NCBI GenBank assembly: GCA_037953745.1
Contig: JBAKBP010013033.1
Coordinates: 1 to 64,000 of the forward strand
Origin: Lithodes maja
Lineage: Eukaryota > Arthropoda > Malacostraca > Decapoda > Lithodidae
Reading direction: 5' to 3'
Length of the DNA: 64,000 nt
The position numbers and the translations under genes are program-made. The notes under the pieces are model-generated. The model ran no database searches. It saw only the letters and a list, made by a program, of their open reading frames with translations, and was not told where the DNA came from. Positions 11,638-20,427 of the stretch are shown in pieces (positions within the stretch are counted from its first letter, which is position 1; every line of letters begins with the position of its first letter).

Positions 11638-11897
11638 TTCTTTAATACATACGAGGTTGAAAGAAATGGTAATTTCTGCGTTGGAAATTTTATTATTCAA
11701 AGTTTCCAGGTCTCTGATGAGTTTTCGCTGGGTGGCAGGAAGTAGATGAAGGAGATGAGCAAAATTCATGGTGGTACAGGGTTACATAAATGATGATACA
11801 GGATATACGACGCGTTTCACTGGACAACCAGCATTATCAAGTAAGGATGGAATGATATAAAAGGAAAACAGGAAGGGTATATATAGAGGGTGGAGGA
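11638..11897 (-). repeat. Left arm of Penelope-like inverted repeat
   Basis: The reverse complement matches 12627-12885 almost base for base. Shared landmarks are AACCTCGTATGTATTAAAGA, CACCCAGCGAAAACTCATCA and ACCCTCTATATATACCCTTC. The arm holds a hammerhead-like motif at 11801-11841. It stops where the endonuclease coding sequence begins. Confidence 0.92.
11801..11841 (-). ncRNA. Hammerhead-ribozyme-like motif, left arm
   Basis: On the minus strand the order is TTGATAA, a small stem-loop (CTGG-TTGT-CCAG), GAAAC, then GCGTC followed by GTATATCC. This parallels the hammerhead core CTGATGA, helix II, GAAA and a GUC cleavage triplet. Hammerheads are known in Penelope-like terminal repeats. The C3 and G8 positions read U and A here, which would keep their base pair. 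A pairing partner for helix I was not found, so this may be a degenerate motif. Confidence 0.4.
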
Positions 11898-12546
11898 AAT
11901 AATCTTAAAAGAAATAATCTCCAAGCATGTCCACCCCACCAACCCGGAAAACAAAATCAAATTAATAATTTATTACAAATCCCCCAAGACCTCCAACCTC
12001 GTTCTCCGCAACAAACCAGCCTCCACCAAGATAAAGAGCCCGATGACCGACGATCACGTCATTTACCAACATACCTGTAATTATGAGGACTGTGGACCTC
12101 ATTCCTATATTGGTATGACGCAGACTCGTCTTTCACGTCGGCTAACTCTTCACCTTCAGGCTGGAGCCATCAAAGACCACTATCTCACCCCTAACCACCC
12201 TCACCTCACACGCAACGAGTTAGAGAAACACACCACCATACTCGATAAAGAAAGTGACCCAAGGAGATTACCTATACTCGAAGCTTTATATATCCAAGCC
12301 TTACATCCCAACATCAACAACCAAACTCTGGACCTTCAGATCCTTCCTTCTGCCAAAAGGCACTTTCCTACAGGACCTAACACCCCTCCTCGCCCCCCGG
12401 TGCCCTTGACGCAGCCCCCCGCGCTACCTCCTTCAGCTTCGTCTTCTGCAGGCGCCACACAACTTAGGCCACGCCCCTCGACACGCAGCCAATCAGCTTC
12501 GACCCCACCAACCGACCACCATCCCGCATCCAGTGCGCATGCGTGA
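11890..12546 (+). CDS. GIY-YIG endonuclease fragment of Penelope-like element
   Basis: The open frame of about 218 codons is the C-terminal part of a Penelope-like polyprotein, not a stand-alone gene. Its first few codons come from the left arm and no genuine start is visible. Visible parts are LIIYYKSPKTSNLVLRNK (linker), VIYQHTCNYEDC with two Cys (GIY-like strand and metal-binding residues) and SYIGMTQTRLSRRLTLH (the YIG strand and catalytic Arg). HYLTPNHPHLTRNEL and ILEALYIQALHPNIN (the putative catalytic Glu) follow. The wording SYIGMT..LSRRLT is like Neptune-type elements. A Pro/Ser-rich tail (about residues 165-218) ends at the stop. The endonuclease would nick the target DNA to prime reverse transcription. 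The catalytic residues look intact although the RT is missing. Confidence 0.85.
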   Translation: MEEIILKEIISKHVHPTNPENKIKLIIYYKSPKTSNLVLRNKPASTKIKSPMTDDHVIYQHTCNYEDCGPHSYIGMTQTRLSRRLTLHLQAGAIKDHYLTPNHPHLTRNELEKHTTILDKESDPRRLPILEALYIQALHPNINNQTLDLQILPSAKRHFPTGPNTPPRPPVPLTQPPALPPSASSSAGATQLRPRPSTRSQSASTPPTDHHPASSAHA

Positions 12547-12626
12547 AGCGGTTCCCCCCTTTTTCTTTCCTAGAATACCCCTCCACCAATAGTAGACTTT
12601 TGCCCCTTGTTTTTCGCCTCCTCTGA

Positions 12627-12885
12627 TCCTCCACCCTCTATATATACCCTTCCTGTTTTCCTATTATATCATTCCATCCTTACTTGTTAATGCTGGTTGT
12701 CCAGTGAAACGTGTCGTATATCCTGTATCATCATTTATGTAACCCTGTACCACCATGAATTTTGCTCATCTCCTTCATCTACTTCCTGCCACCCAGCGAA
12801 AACTCATCAGAGACCTGGAAACTTTGAATAATAAAATCTCCAACGCAGAAATTGCCATTTCTTTCAACCTCGTATGTATTAAAGA
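12627..12885 (+). repeat. Right arm of Penelope-like inverted repeat
   Basis: The plus-strand counterpart of the arm at 11638-11897. It starts TCCTCCACCCTC and ends GTATTAAAGAA just before the right-hand (TA)n array. Confidence 0.92.
12683..12723 (+). ncRNA. Hammerhead-ribozyme-like motif, right arm
   Basis: The same arrangement as in the left arm: the same stem-loop (CTGG-TTGT-CCAG), GAAAC, then GTGTC followed by GTATATCC. The upstream core reads TTGTTAA, a further departure from CTGATGA, so cleavage activity is doubtful for this copy. Confidence 0.35.
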
Positions 12886-12907
12886 AAATGTATTACCTGG
12901 CTTTACT

Positions 12908-12909
<2 letters not shown>

Positions 12910-12942
<33 letters not shown>
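12910..12942. repeat. (TA)n microsatellite at right edge of Penelope-like element
   Basis: About 16 TA units, 25 bases beyond the right arm. They mirror the array at 11577-11637. Confidence 0.95.
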
Positions 12943-12943
<1 letters not shown>

Positions 12944-13223
12944 GATGACACATTCGGAATGAACATAAAATCTATGATTATAATCTCATAAAAAAAAAAC
13001 ATTGCTCAGCTTTTAACAAAATATATATGACGGTGTGAACTTGGAAAAACGATTAGATATTTCTTATACATTATATCGATTTTCTATGAGATCATTTGAT
13101 TTTATTGGATTATTTTCCAGTTTAATAGTAATATGGGTCTTCTCTATCTTTGGATGTAAAATATATTGCAGGTAGAGATATTTTTGTGGGTTAAAACAGA
13201 GCAATAATATACGTGTATTTGGC
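12943..13223. other. AT-rich spacer, no gene seen
   Basis: No conserved motif was recognised on either strand. Confidence 0.5.
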
Positions 13224-14199
13224 AGCGAACCCGCTGCGAATGGTTCGCTTACATCGTTGTCATTTTGGGGTAGAAAAAATTCGACAATTTTGTTATGGCA
13301 ACTCATGCTAAGCTGTGCGATTGTAATACAAATATCACCGAATGTTGTGCAAAGTAACTGCAAATATTGCGACCCTTGGCGACAGGGAGCGCGTGAATGT
13401 GTGTAAATATTGTGCGAGTCATTGGCAAATAGCGCGATAGCTTGGCAAATGACAGCGATGAATGTGCAAGTGAATGTGCAAGTGCGGTACGATGGTACCT
13501 CGAATTTGTGAGAGAGTTGCACGACTTTGGGGAATAAGTTGACATAGGGCTGGGATTTGATAGCTATAGTTTTGTTTTTTTATTCCCCGGCACGAGTGTA
13601 GGCGAATGGGCAGAACAGGGGGCCTGAGTATAAATAGGAAGTGTAAGAACCTTTTCAAATTAGTGTAATTCACAACCTCGTCCCTCCAACACAGTAAGCC
13701 TACTGCCTTGGCCTGAAGCCATAGCAAGACTGAAGCTGTCGTTGGTGATGGAAGTAGAGGAACTGGAGATTGAGTACCTCTTTCAATTAATGAAAAGGAG
13801 ACTGGCGAAGAAGAAACAACAAAGAAAAAGGGCAATCTTTGTGAAACTGTGGCTTTGAAAACGTGGATGCGAGGCTCAAGGATGTGCGTCGGATGGTGGA
13901 ATTTTCATGGTTACTCCAATTCGCCAGGCTCTTGAGGAGAACAGGGTGGGACTTCCTGGTCCTGAGCCTCTTCTTGGTGATGATGTGCCAGTACCCAACT
14001 ACATCGTCGGTGATGACGCCTTTGGCTTGCAGAGGTGGATGATGAAGCCATTTCCACCTGGCAACATGTCCAGATAAGAGAGGATATTTAATTACCGGCT
14101 GTCCAGACCACGCAGAGTAGTGGAAAATGCCTTTGGCATCATATCTAACAGGTTGGAGAACATGACATGTAGTGTTAATTGTTTCGAATATTCTATGTA
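13224..14199 (+). mobile_element. PIF/Harbinger element, internally deleted
   Basis: The 5' non-coding part (13224-13740) matches the minus-strand 5' part of the copy at 18340-19488. Shared stretches are CGAATTTGTGAGAG, ATTGCGACCC and ATTCCCCGGCAC. A shrunken transposase frame follows (13748-14181). The expected left terminal repeat is not preserved at 13224, and the right end is displaced or lost at the MITE starting at 14200. Confidence 0.72.
13748..14181 (+). pseudogene. Harbinger transposase with internal deletion
   Basis: One reading frame from the ATG at 13748 links two separate parts of a PIF/Harbinger DDE transposase. The first is the N-terminal basic segment (EIEYLFQLMKRR, RAIFVKLWL). 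The second is the C-terminal catalytic part: GCASDGGIF (about 13880), RVGLPGPEPL, NYIVGDDAFGL (catalytic Asp region, about 14002-14034), then IFNYRLSRPRRVVENAFGII (about 14084-14143), which carries the catalytic Glu. Most of the domain between them is gone, yet the frame is kept. Two in-frame stops remain, one after VKLWL and one at 14075-14077 in the MSR-ERIF position. It cannot make active transposase. Motif order and wording are typical of the family. Confidence 0.85.
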
Positions 14200-14414
14200 T
14201 TAACCCAATCAGTACCGGTGATGTCTTTGTCACTATATTCTGGCAACTATTCAACGATTGTATTCAACTTCGGAAGGACCTCTATTAATTATAACGTTAC
14301 AGACTATCGCATCTCATTCTTTGAGCCAACACAGATCCTTCCTAAGTTGGCTAAAATAATGTAATAGTGTCCAGACTATGATGAAAAACACGTCAGCGGT
14401 ACCAAAGGGGTTGA
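14200..14414 (+). mobile_element. piggyBac-like MITE, family B
   Basis: A 215-bp non-coding element from TTAACCCAATCAGTACCGGTG to AAGGGGTTGA. It shares ends and interior (TTCTGGCAACTATT, CGGAAGGACCTCTA, ACAGATCCTTCCTAAGTTGG) with the copy at 49951-50168. A TTAA boundary plus ends starting CCC is the usual piggyBac pattern. It directly follows the Harbinger remnant. Confidence 0.8.
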
Positions 14415-14819
14415 CACGTGTGGTGTGTGATTTGTGGCACTATGCTGCGATGTTCAAATATGTGTATTTCGAAAGACAAATAGTAAGTTACTTACTGCAC
14501 TTCATTTGTGTGAATATTTCCTTCATGCCATGTATTTATGTCCTTTATTATATTATATAGCACATTATTTGAGATTTGCTTTATTTTTTAGGAATTGATT
14601 CAATTCCTCGTTTATTTGATCATGCACTCCATTGTATGTCCAGACGACTCATCACGTTTTCATAAAACCACAAATTTCGTTTTTTGTTTTGTTTAGACAA
14701 TTAACAACCTCTGCCTTTTATGACTTGTATGACAAAAGTGTATATGTTGTGATATATTGTATGCAGCTTAGGAAGGATTTCTAACAATTACAAGGATACA
14801 GACTACCTAATTGGCGATT
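14415..14819. other. Spacer with family B MITE fragment
   Basis: The last about 55 bases (14764-14819) match the middle of the family B MITE (CTTAGGAAGGAT, ACAGACTACCTAATT). No gene was seen in the rest. Confidence 0.55.
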
Positions 14820-15368
14820 TTTTTTTTTTTTTTCTATATTCCAACTTACTTCCTCTCGGGCATAGGCTGAGAGCCTTAACATTCACCGCTTTACAATGAA
14901 CAGTGAAGCCCGTGAGGTCTTGTTCCAGTCTAGGGAGTGAGACATGTGAAGCACGTAGAGTACAACGAGCACCTGCCATCTTGCCTTCACATGAGGCACA
15001 GTGCTCACTCATGGCCCGAAACGACCCCATCTCTGAAGCCATCTCGTTCCCGTGCTTCACTGTCTCACCCCCTACACTCGGACTCTCACACTTACACACA
15101 CACAACGCCACCTGTTGAGCAGATAACTCACCAGGCATTGCACCCCTATAGCATATTTTGAATATGGGAATATTCATACACTGCTATTTAATCAGGGAAC
15201 AATGAGGGTATTTTATTGACGTTTCGGTGGGCTTGTGGTAATGCACTGATACTTGGTACAGCACAAATTCCATCCCAATAATATCTTCCCATTGATACAT
15301 CGGGATTTGAACCCGGGACCTTTGGATTACCAGGCCAGTGGCAAGACCACTCCACCACACCTCCCCTT
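14820..15368 (-). mobile_element. tRNA-derived SINE, long, with poly(A) tail
   Basis: Read on the minus strand, the head is a tRNA-like RNA polymerase III promoter. An A-box-like GTGGTGGAGTGGTCTTGCC lies near 15355 and a B box CCGGGTTCAAATCCCG near 15310. A body of about 450 bp follows, ending in GTTGGAATATAG and a poly(A) tail (T-run at 14820-14833 on +). The copy at 58133-58668 has the same head and body in the opposite orientation. Short open frames in the body have no conserved motif. There is no complete acceptor stem, so this is a SINE head and not a tRNA gene. Confidence 0.8.
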
Positions 15369-15556
15369 TGTATGTTTGCAACGCATTTTGCGCACGTTAT
15401 ACTGTAGGTGAAGTGTATGCGATAATGGTACAACATAGGCGAATGGTGGTGCGAATGGAAGCAAATGTGGTGTTTATAGTTGTGCGAGCGTTGTGCAAGG
15501 CCCTGACAACCAGTGGTAATTGGCAGGTCAAGTAATTCTCGAAAAAAAACTATTAA
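15369..15556. other. Unclassified, GCGAA-rich DNA
   Basis: Short GCGAA/GCGAT-type words recall the Harbinger 5' region at 19100-19480, but no alignable stretch was found. No gene was seen. Confidence 0.35.
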
Positions 15557-16225
15557 TTGTAATGCCCTGTACCCGCAAAAATCCCGCAACCACAATACTA
15601 CCCAAGTTGACGTCTGGGATAGCGTTAAATAGTCGTTGATGGCGAAGTCTAATAAACCCATCACGTGACTCACCACGAGACTATCACCTGGTTCTTTCAA
15701 GGAGAACTAAGGTTGCTATCCTATTGTACGTCCGTGGTAGTACAGTCGGTTAGCGTGCGAGTCTGGTAAAGACCTACATGTCCCTAACCTGAGTTCGAGC
15801 CCACGCCAGGCAGGCTTGAGCCTGTGGATTTTCGGGAGGGTTAACTTCCCTTCACACCCAGCATTTCATTGGTGGCAGTCACGAAGAATCGTGATCTGGT
15901 AGCTAGATAGAGCACCCATCACGCGGACCCTGTAAATATTGATGTTGCTGAGGTGATGTGGCTACGATACCTTACGACCTTAAAATAGGCTAGGGACTAG
16001 CCTTGTTAAAGAAGGATGCTATGTAATGCCCTGTACCCGCAAAAATCCCGCAACCTCAATACTAGCCGAGTTGACGTCTGGGATAGCGTAAAATAGTTGT
16101 TGATGGCGAAGTCTAATAAACCCATCACGTGAATCACCACGAGACTATCACCTGGTTCTTTCAAGGAGAACTAAGGTTGCTATCCTATTGAACGTCCATG
16201 GTAGTACAGTCGGTTAGTGCGCGAG

Positions 16226-16227
<2 letters not shown>
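15557..16227 (+). repeat. 464-bp tandem unit with tRNA-like SINE promoter, second unit truncated
   Basis: The segment starting TGTAATGCCCTGTACCCGC at 15558 recurs at 16022 with few differences, an offset of 464 bases. Within the unit an A-box-like TAGTACAGTCGGTT (about 15738) and B box GAGTTCGAGCCC (15791-15802) mark a tRNA-derived promoter. The second unit is cut at 16228 by a LINE 3' end. Part of its continuation reappears after that LINE (about 16545-16565 and 16801-16830). This could be a SINE dimer or a tandem duplication of an older repeat. Confidence 0.75.
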
Positions 16228-16260
<33 letters not shown>

Positions 16261-16540
16261 GACAATGAACGGAGGAAGGAAAAACACAGATAAAACAAAA
16301 AGGTCCATGTGCCTAAAGGCATCCTCCATTCATAAAATGTTTGTAACAACTGGATTTAAACATTTGTAGATTGTAAGTTTGTGGAAAGCAATTCGAGGGA
16401 AGTGAATTCCAAAGAGTAGTAGCTCTGGGGATAAATGAATTCTGATAAGCAGAAGTTCTGCATTGTGGAGGAGAAAGTGTAAATTCATGGGCGCTCTCAG
16501 CTGCCCTAGTTCTACGGGGAAAGATGTGGAGAGTCTGGTC
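16228..16540 (-). mobile_element. Jockey-like LINE 3' end, 5'-truncated, with poly(A)
   Basis: A 29-base T-run at 16228-16256 is the poly(A) tail of a minus-strand LINE. The adjoining minus-strand frame (about 16535 to 16313) ends with the RT-terminal motif FIPRATTLWNSLPSNCFPQT, which is typical of Jockey-like and CR1-like ORF2 C-termini, followed by a stop and a short 3' UTR. The insertion lies within the second SINE-bearing unit. GAGTCT on both sides is a likely short target duplication. LINE-B carries a related but distinct C-terminus, so this is a different family. Confidence 0.8.
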
Positions 16541-16565
16541 AAAAACCTGCGGATTTTCGTGAGGG

Positions 16566-16800
16566 TTAACCCTTTCACGCACATATAACGCAGAGGTTGC
16601 CAGATTAGCAATAAGAAATAGAGTTCTCTCACTCTTATAATTACCTCTCCAAAATTAGTTTTCTGCCCACAGCTAACTCAAAGACAACTGCAGAGGTTGA
16701 AGTAACTAAACTAAAGATTTCTAAATACCCCTGATGGTAACAAAGGCTTTAAAGTATCCCTAATCGGCTCAAAATCGCGTCATATGTCGGGGAGGGTTAA
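16566..16800 (+). mobile_element. piggyBac-like MITE, family A, copy 1
   Basis: A 235-bp element running TTAACCCTTTCACGCA to GTCGGGGAGGGTTAA. It is inserted in a repeat whose unoccupied version at 15830-15860 has a single TTAA, so the target duplication is visible. The copy at 62954-63188 is also 235 bp and lies in reverse orientation. It is non-coding and has a TTAA target with CCC ends, as in piggyBac elements. Confidence 0.9.
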
Positions 16801-16973
16801 ATTCCCTTCACACCCAGCATTTCAATTATATACCGGTATATGAAATAGCACAATTATATGGCATGAAGGAGAGAATTACAAAATGAAATACCTATAATTA
16901 AATAAATATTATTATTTAGATATACATATCTTACATAATTGAAGCATTGTTCCCCAGATCACACGCCACATGG
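16801..16973. other. Repeat continuation and spacer
   Basis: The first about 30 bases continue the SINE-unit tail (TTCCCTTCACACCCAGCATTTC). The rest is AT-rich with nothing recognised. Confidence 0.5.
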
Positions 16974-17120
16974 TTCAACCCCTTCAGTATTGGTGACATA
17001 ATTTTCATAATGGTTCAAATTAAAGAAGGATCTGTGATGTTAGAGGTCCTTCCTAAGTTGAATTATATATAGTTGCCACGATATAATGAAAAAGGACATC
17101 ACCGGTACTGATTGGGTTAA
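16974..17120 (-). mobile_element. piggyBac-like MITE, family B, internal deletion
   Basis: The right end ATCACCGGTACTGATTGGGTTAA is the reverse complement of the family B start. Interior words GAGGTCCTTCCTAAGTTG and TAGTTGCCACGATATAATG match too. Total length is about 147 bp, so part of the interior is missing. Confidence 0.7.
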
Positions 17121-17326
17121 GAGACCTAGTATTCGAAGCAATGAACACCACTCGCAAACTACTGTATATGCCAGGCTCATGTAGCTGTCTCCTGTTGCCA
17201 AGTACTGAAGTGCCATAGCTAGACGCAAGCCAGGTGCCAGCACCTTCCTCCAAAACGTGTCCTGCTTCCCTATCCTTGGGCCAACCCTGTCCTTGAACAT
17301 ATCCTTAATGCATTCTCATGAAGTTC

Positions 17327-17394
17327 TTAAGGGGAGATGAGTCGTTTTTCTGGGCCCTCTTCTCTCGCATGCTTAACCCAATTAGTTTCATATT
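17327..17394 (+). mobile_element. Hairpin MITE, truncated end
   Basis: Only the first about 68 bases of the hairpin-MITE family remain (TTAAGGGGAGATGAGTCG, then TTCTCTCGCATGCTTAACCC). The element stops where the next TTAA-bounded element begins. Confidence 0.7.
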
Positions 17395-17706
17395 TTAACC
17401 CCTACTGTACCAGAGGGTATTATACTATAAATGTAACCTCCAGTACCAGGCATTGTGCCGGTTTACTATTTAAAATTGATATGGAGAAGTAGAAAATAAA
17501 AGTACACATACACACACTTTGCAATCCATGAAAACTCCAGTCCCTTGCAATCCATGTGAAAATTGTCATAGAATGAGTTACTAAAGATGAGTGAGTTTTC
17601 CCAATAACCCATACTGTACCGGCGACGTATTTTAAATTTTATTCTCGTTCTATTTAGATGTTTGTGGGCAGTTTAAAAAAGGATATGTGGTAGTAAAAAG
17701 GGTTAA
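17395..17706 (+). mobile_element. piggyBac-like MITE, family C, copy 1
   Basis: This runs TTAACCCCTACTGTACCAG to AAAAAGGGTTAA, 312 bp. The first about 80 bases match the family C copy at 56253 (CTACTGTACCA.AGGGTA, CCAGTACCAGGCA). The right part contains TAACCCATACTGTACCGGCGACG, so a second MITE end may be nested inside. Confidence 0.65.
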
Positions 17707-17938
17707 GTGAGATAGTTTGAAGCTTGTTAACTACTGGAGGCCCATTTTAAGCCGAATAAAATGGTCTAATAGTAGTCAGAATAAAGCTAGAATGACGGCA
17801 ATGCTACTGAAAAGGTTTTGTTTACCTGCAACGTAAATAGGAAGACCAGCAGTGATAAAAATAGCCTTTCGACCATTACCTCCAAAATGTTTTTGTTTGT
17901 ACTTTTTTACTTAGTACCGCCACGGGATCCAGATGGCA
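17707..17938. other. Spacer, no gene seen
   Basis: Nothing was recognised between two TTAA-bounded elements. Confidence 0.5.
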
Positions 17939-18301
17939 TTAAGGGGGTAGGCTCTTGTTTTGGGTCGAATTATGTATATATAACTTTTAGTTTCCTCCCT
18001 AGACCTCCATCAAGCTTAAAACAAAAAAACCTAGACCTTCTATCAAGATATTTTTGTACATTTTTCGGTAGAAAAATGTCCCGGTCGAAGGCCGATTCCT
18101 TCTAAAATTACAGGCTCACTATCACTCGCCAGAAAGAAATTGACACCTAAAGAGCACGAAAGGTTGAAAATATTGACAAAGTAATGGGTTGAAAGGTCTC
18201 AAAATCGCCAAACTAACGGGACAAACGTCTTAATATCTCAAAACAAATATGCTTAACATAAGGAGAAGGGGGTCCAGAAAAAGCGAGAAGCACCCCCTTA
18301 A
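17939..18301 (-). mobile_element. TTAA-bounded hairpin MITE, copy 2
   Basis: Reverse orientation relative to copy 1, about 363 bp, bounded by TTAAGGGGGT and CACCCCCTTAA. It keeps the interior landmarks TTTGTACATTTTTCGGTAG, the GTCGAAGGCC part of the small hairpin, and a diverged CTCACTATCACTCGCCAG. Confidence 0.82.
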
Positions 18302-18339
18302 ATATTTTTTTGGAATATATCTAATTATCTCATAAAATT

Positions 18340-19488
18340 CTCATATTACCCCTGTATTGGTCTTCGGAGCAGCCACGGCTTCACCCATATTGCCATTTTC
18401 CTTCGTTGTTTCCTCTTCTTCTCTTGTCTCATTGTCATTAAGGGGAGATGGGTCGCTTTTCTGGTCCAATTTCTCCTTCGTGTTAAGCCCCATTTGTTTT
18501 GAGATTATAAGACGTTTGGCCCATTAGTTTGGCGATTTTAACACCTTTCGCCCTATTTCATTGTCAATGTTAAGACCTTTCCTGCCATCTAGGTGTCGAT
18601 TTTTTTCCGGCGAGCGAAAGCGAGCCTGAAATATTAACAGAAACCGGCCTTCGGCCGGGAAATTTTTCTACCGAAAAAATGTACAAATTTATCTTGAAAC
18701 CCCCCTTCAAGATAAATTTGTCTAGGGGGTGTTTTTCTGAGCTTGATGGAGATATAGTGAGGAAAATAAAAAATAAATAAAGGAATAAATGAATTAATAG
18801 ACCAACAAAACGGCCCATCTCCCCTTAATTAAAAGAGGTACTCGATCTCCAGCTCCTTTACTTCCAACGCCAACGACAGCTCCACTCCTGCTATGATTTC
18901 CGGACACGGCAGCAGGCTCATTGTGATGGAGGGAGAAGATTGTGTATGACAATGATGTGGAACCAGACCACACCAGATGGCTGGAGTAAAGTAGGAGAGC
19001 AGAGTAATTGGACAGAGGAAGAACAAGCAAGGGTCTTGGGCTTCCCAAATATACTCATGCCCCCTGTTCCGCTCATTCGCCTACACTCGTGCCGTGCCGG
19101 GGAATAAAAACATATCAATTAGCCCATCCTAGCCCCATGAGAACCCATTCGTCAAAATTCCTGCAACACTCTCACAAATTCGAAGTACCAATGCACCACA
19201 CTTGCACAATCATTGCTTTCATTTGCCAAGGTATCGCAATATTCGCCAATATCTAGCCCAGCATTTATGCACATTCGCGAGCACCCTGTCGGCAGGGTCG
19301 CAATATTTTCAGTTACAAAACACAAAATGTGTGTGATATTCGCAATACAATCGCACAACTTGGTATGAGTCACCGTAAACAAAATGTGTCGCCAATTTGT
19401 CGCCTGAAAAAAAACCCGGCGAGGTCGCAGGCGAAACATTCGCAGAAGGTTTGCTGCACAAGTTCGCCAAAGTGGGACAAGGCCTTTA
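18340..19488 (-). pseudogene. Harbinger element 5' half with transposase N-terminus, split by a MITE
   Basis: On the minus strand the element begins near 19488 with GGCCTTGTCCCACTTTGGCG, a plausible terminal repeat next to a TAA-type target. About 500 bp of leader follow, then the transposase N-terminus (EVKELEIEYLF at about 18870-18835). After a 391-bp MITE (18438-18828) the same frame continues as RKMAIWVKPWLLRRP near 18390-18345. That segment is the conserved N-terminal signature of Harbinger transposases. The rest of the transposase is missing. It is paralogous to the copy at 13224-14199, which has no MITE at the matching TTAA. Confidence 0.8.
18438..18828 (+). mobile_element. TTAA-bounded hairpin MITE, copy 3, inside Harbinger remnant
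   Basis: 391 bp from TTAAGGGGAGATGGGTCG to CGGCCCATCTCCCCTTAA, so the terminal inverted repeats are about 18 bp including TTAA. Interior landmarks are present (GGCGAGCGAAAGCGAGCC, CCGGCCTTCGGCCGGG). It is inserted at a TTAA in the Harbinger transposase sequence. The empty site is preserved at 13787-13790. Confidence 0.92.
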
Positions 19489-20140
19489 ACTCAATTGGCA
19501 CTTAAGGGTGAGCCGTTGGGGTACATACTTACACTTAAGTTTTGCGGAACCCAAGAGATAGATATAGACAGATATAGATATGGACATATATATAGACAGT
19601 CAGATAAACAGTGACAGTACGGAGACGCACATGACGAAGAAAAACGGAGAATACGCACACACACTTTACTTCAAAGAAGACAAGAGAAGAGTACAGACAG
19701 AGTAATTAATAGACAAAAGAGAGTCTGTGTGGCCAAAACACGTAAATATGGTATGGTGAGGATTACATAATATGTACATAATTATACATATACAGTTTAC
19801 TCATGCATACATACAGACACTCTAACAGACACACCAGTAGACAGACGGACAAAAAAAAAAAGTGAATTATCACGAACTCGGCTACATTGGTACAAACTTA
19901 TGGAAACTCCCTCAGTCACAATTTTTTTTTTTTGTTCGTTGTTGTTAGAGAAGCGTAGGCATTGTGAAGGAGGGAGGGGACAGAAGGGAGGAAGGGGGAA
20001 AAGAGTAGAGGAGGAAAGAGAAAGACGAGGTGTTACTTTTCTATCATAAAGCTTACGCTTCCTACCTCACACATCATGCTGCCCGAGAACACTCATTTGT
20101 GGGTATCCTATTAAATTGAAATAAAGATGAGAAGAAATTA
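19489..20140. other. Spacer, no gene seen
   Basis: Contains irregular ATAGA/CAGATA-rich simple sequence near 19555-19610 and 19800-19850. No protein motif or RNA gene was recognised. Confidence 0.55.
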
Positions 20141-20336
20141 AAGAAGAAGAGAGATACGTGGGGGTTGGGGGGTTGGAGTGCTGTAGTAAAGAAGAAGAGA
20201 GATACGTGGGGGTTGGGGGGTTGGAGTGCTGTAGTAAAGAAGAAGAGAGATACGTGGGGGTTGGGGGGTTGGAGTGCTGGAGTAAAGAAGAAGAGAGATA
20301 CGTGGGGGTTGGGGGGTTGGAGTGCTGTAGTAAAGA
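20141..20336. repeat. 48-bp minisatellite, 4 units
   Basis: GATACGTGGGGGTTGGGG recurs at 20153, 20201, 20249 and 20297, exactly 48 bases apart and almost identical. Because 48 is a multiple of 3, both strands stay open through the array. The resulting 16-residue repeat proteins are almost certainly artefacts. Confidence 0.96.
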
Positions 20337-20387
20337 CAACCTAGGAGAATGGCAAGTTGACTGGTAACAACCCAAAGTGTACTGTAC

Positions 20388-20427
20388 AATCTACAGTACA
20401 ATCTACAGTACAATCTACAGTACAGTA
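20388..20427. repeat. 12-bp tandem repeat
   Basis: Three exact copies of ACAATCTACAGT, followed by a partial fourth. Confidence 0.93.

Larger units (their letters stand above)
11638..12885 (+). mobile_element. Penelope-like element, 5'-truncated, with inverted terminal repeats
   Basis: An endonuclease ORF (about 11898-12546) lies between two roughly 260-bp arms in opposite orientation, 11638-11897 and 12627-12885. Penelope-like elements encode a telomerase-related RT followed by a GIY-YIG endonuclease and are often flanked by pseudo-LTRs, which can be inverted through 5' rearrangement during insertion. Here the RT is absent and only the C-terminal endonuclease part remains. The arms differ by a few substitutions only, so the insertion is not ancient. 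Confidence 0.85.
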
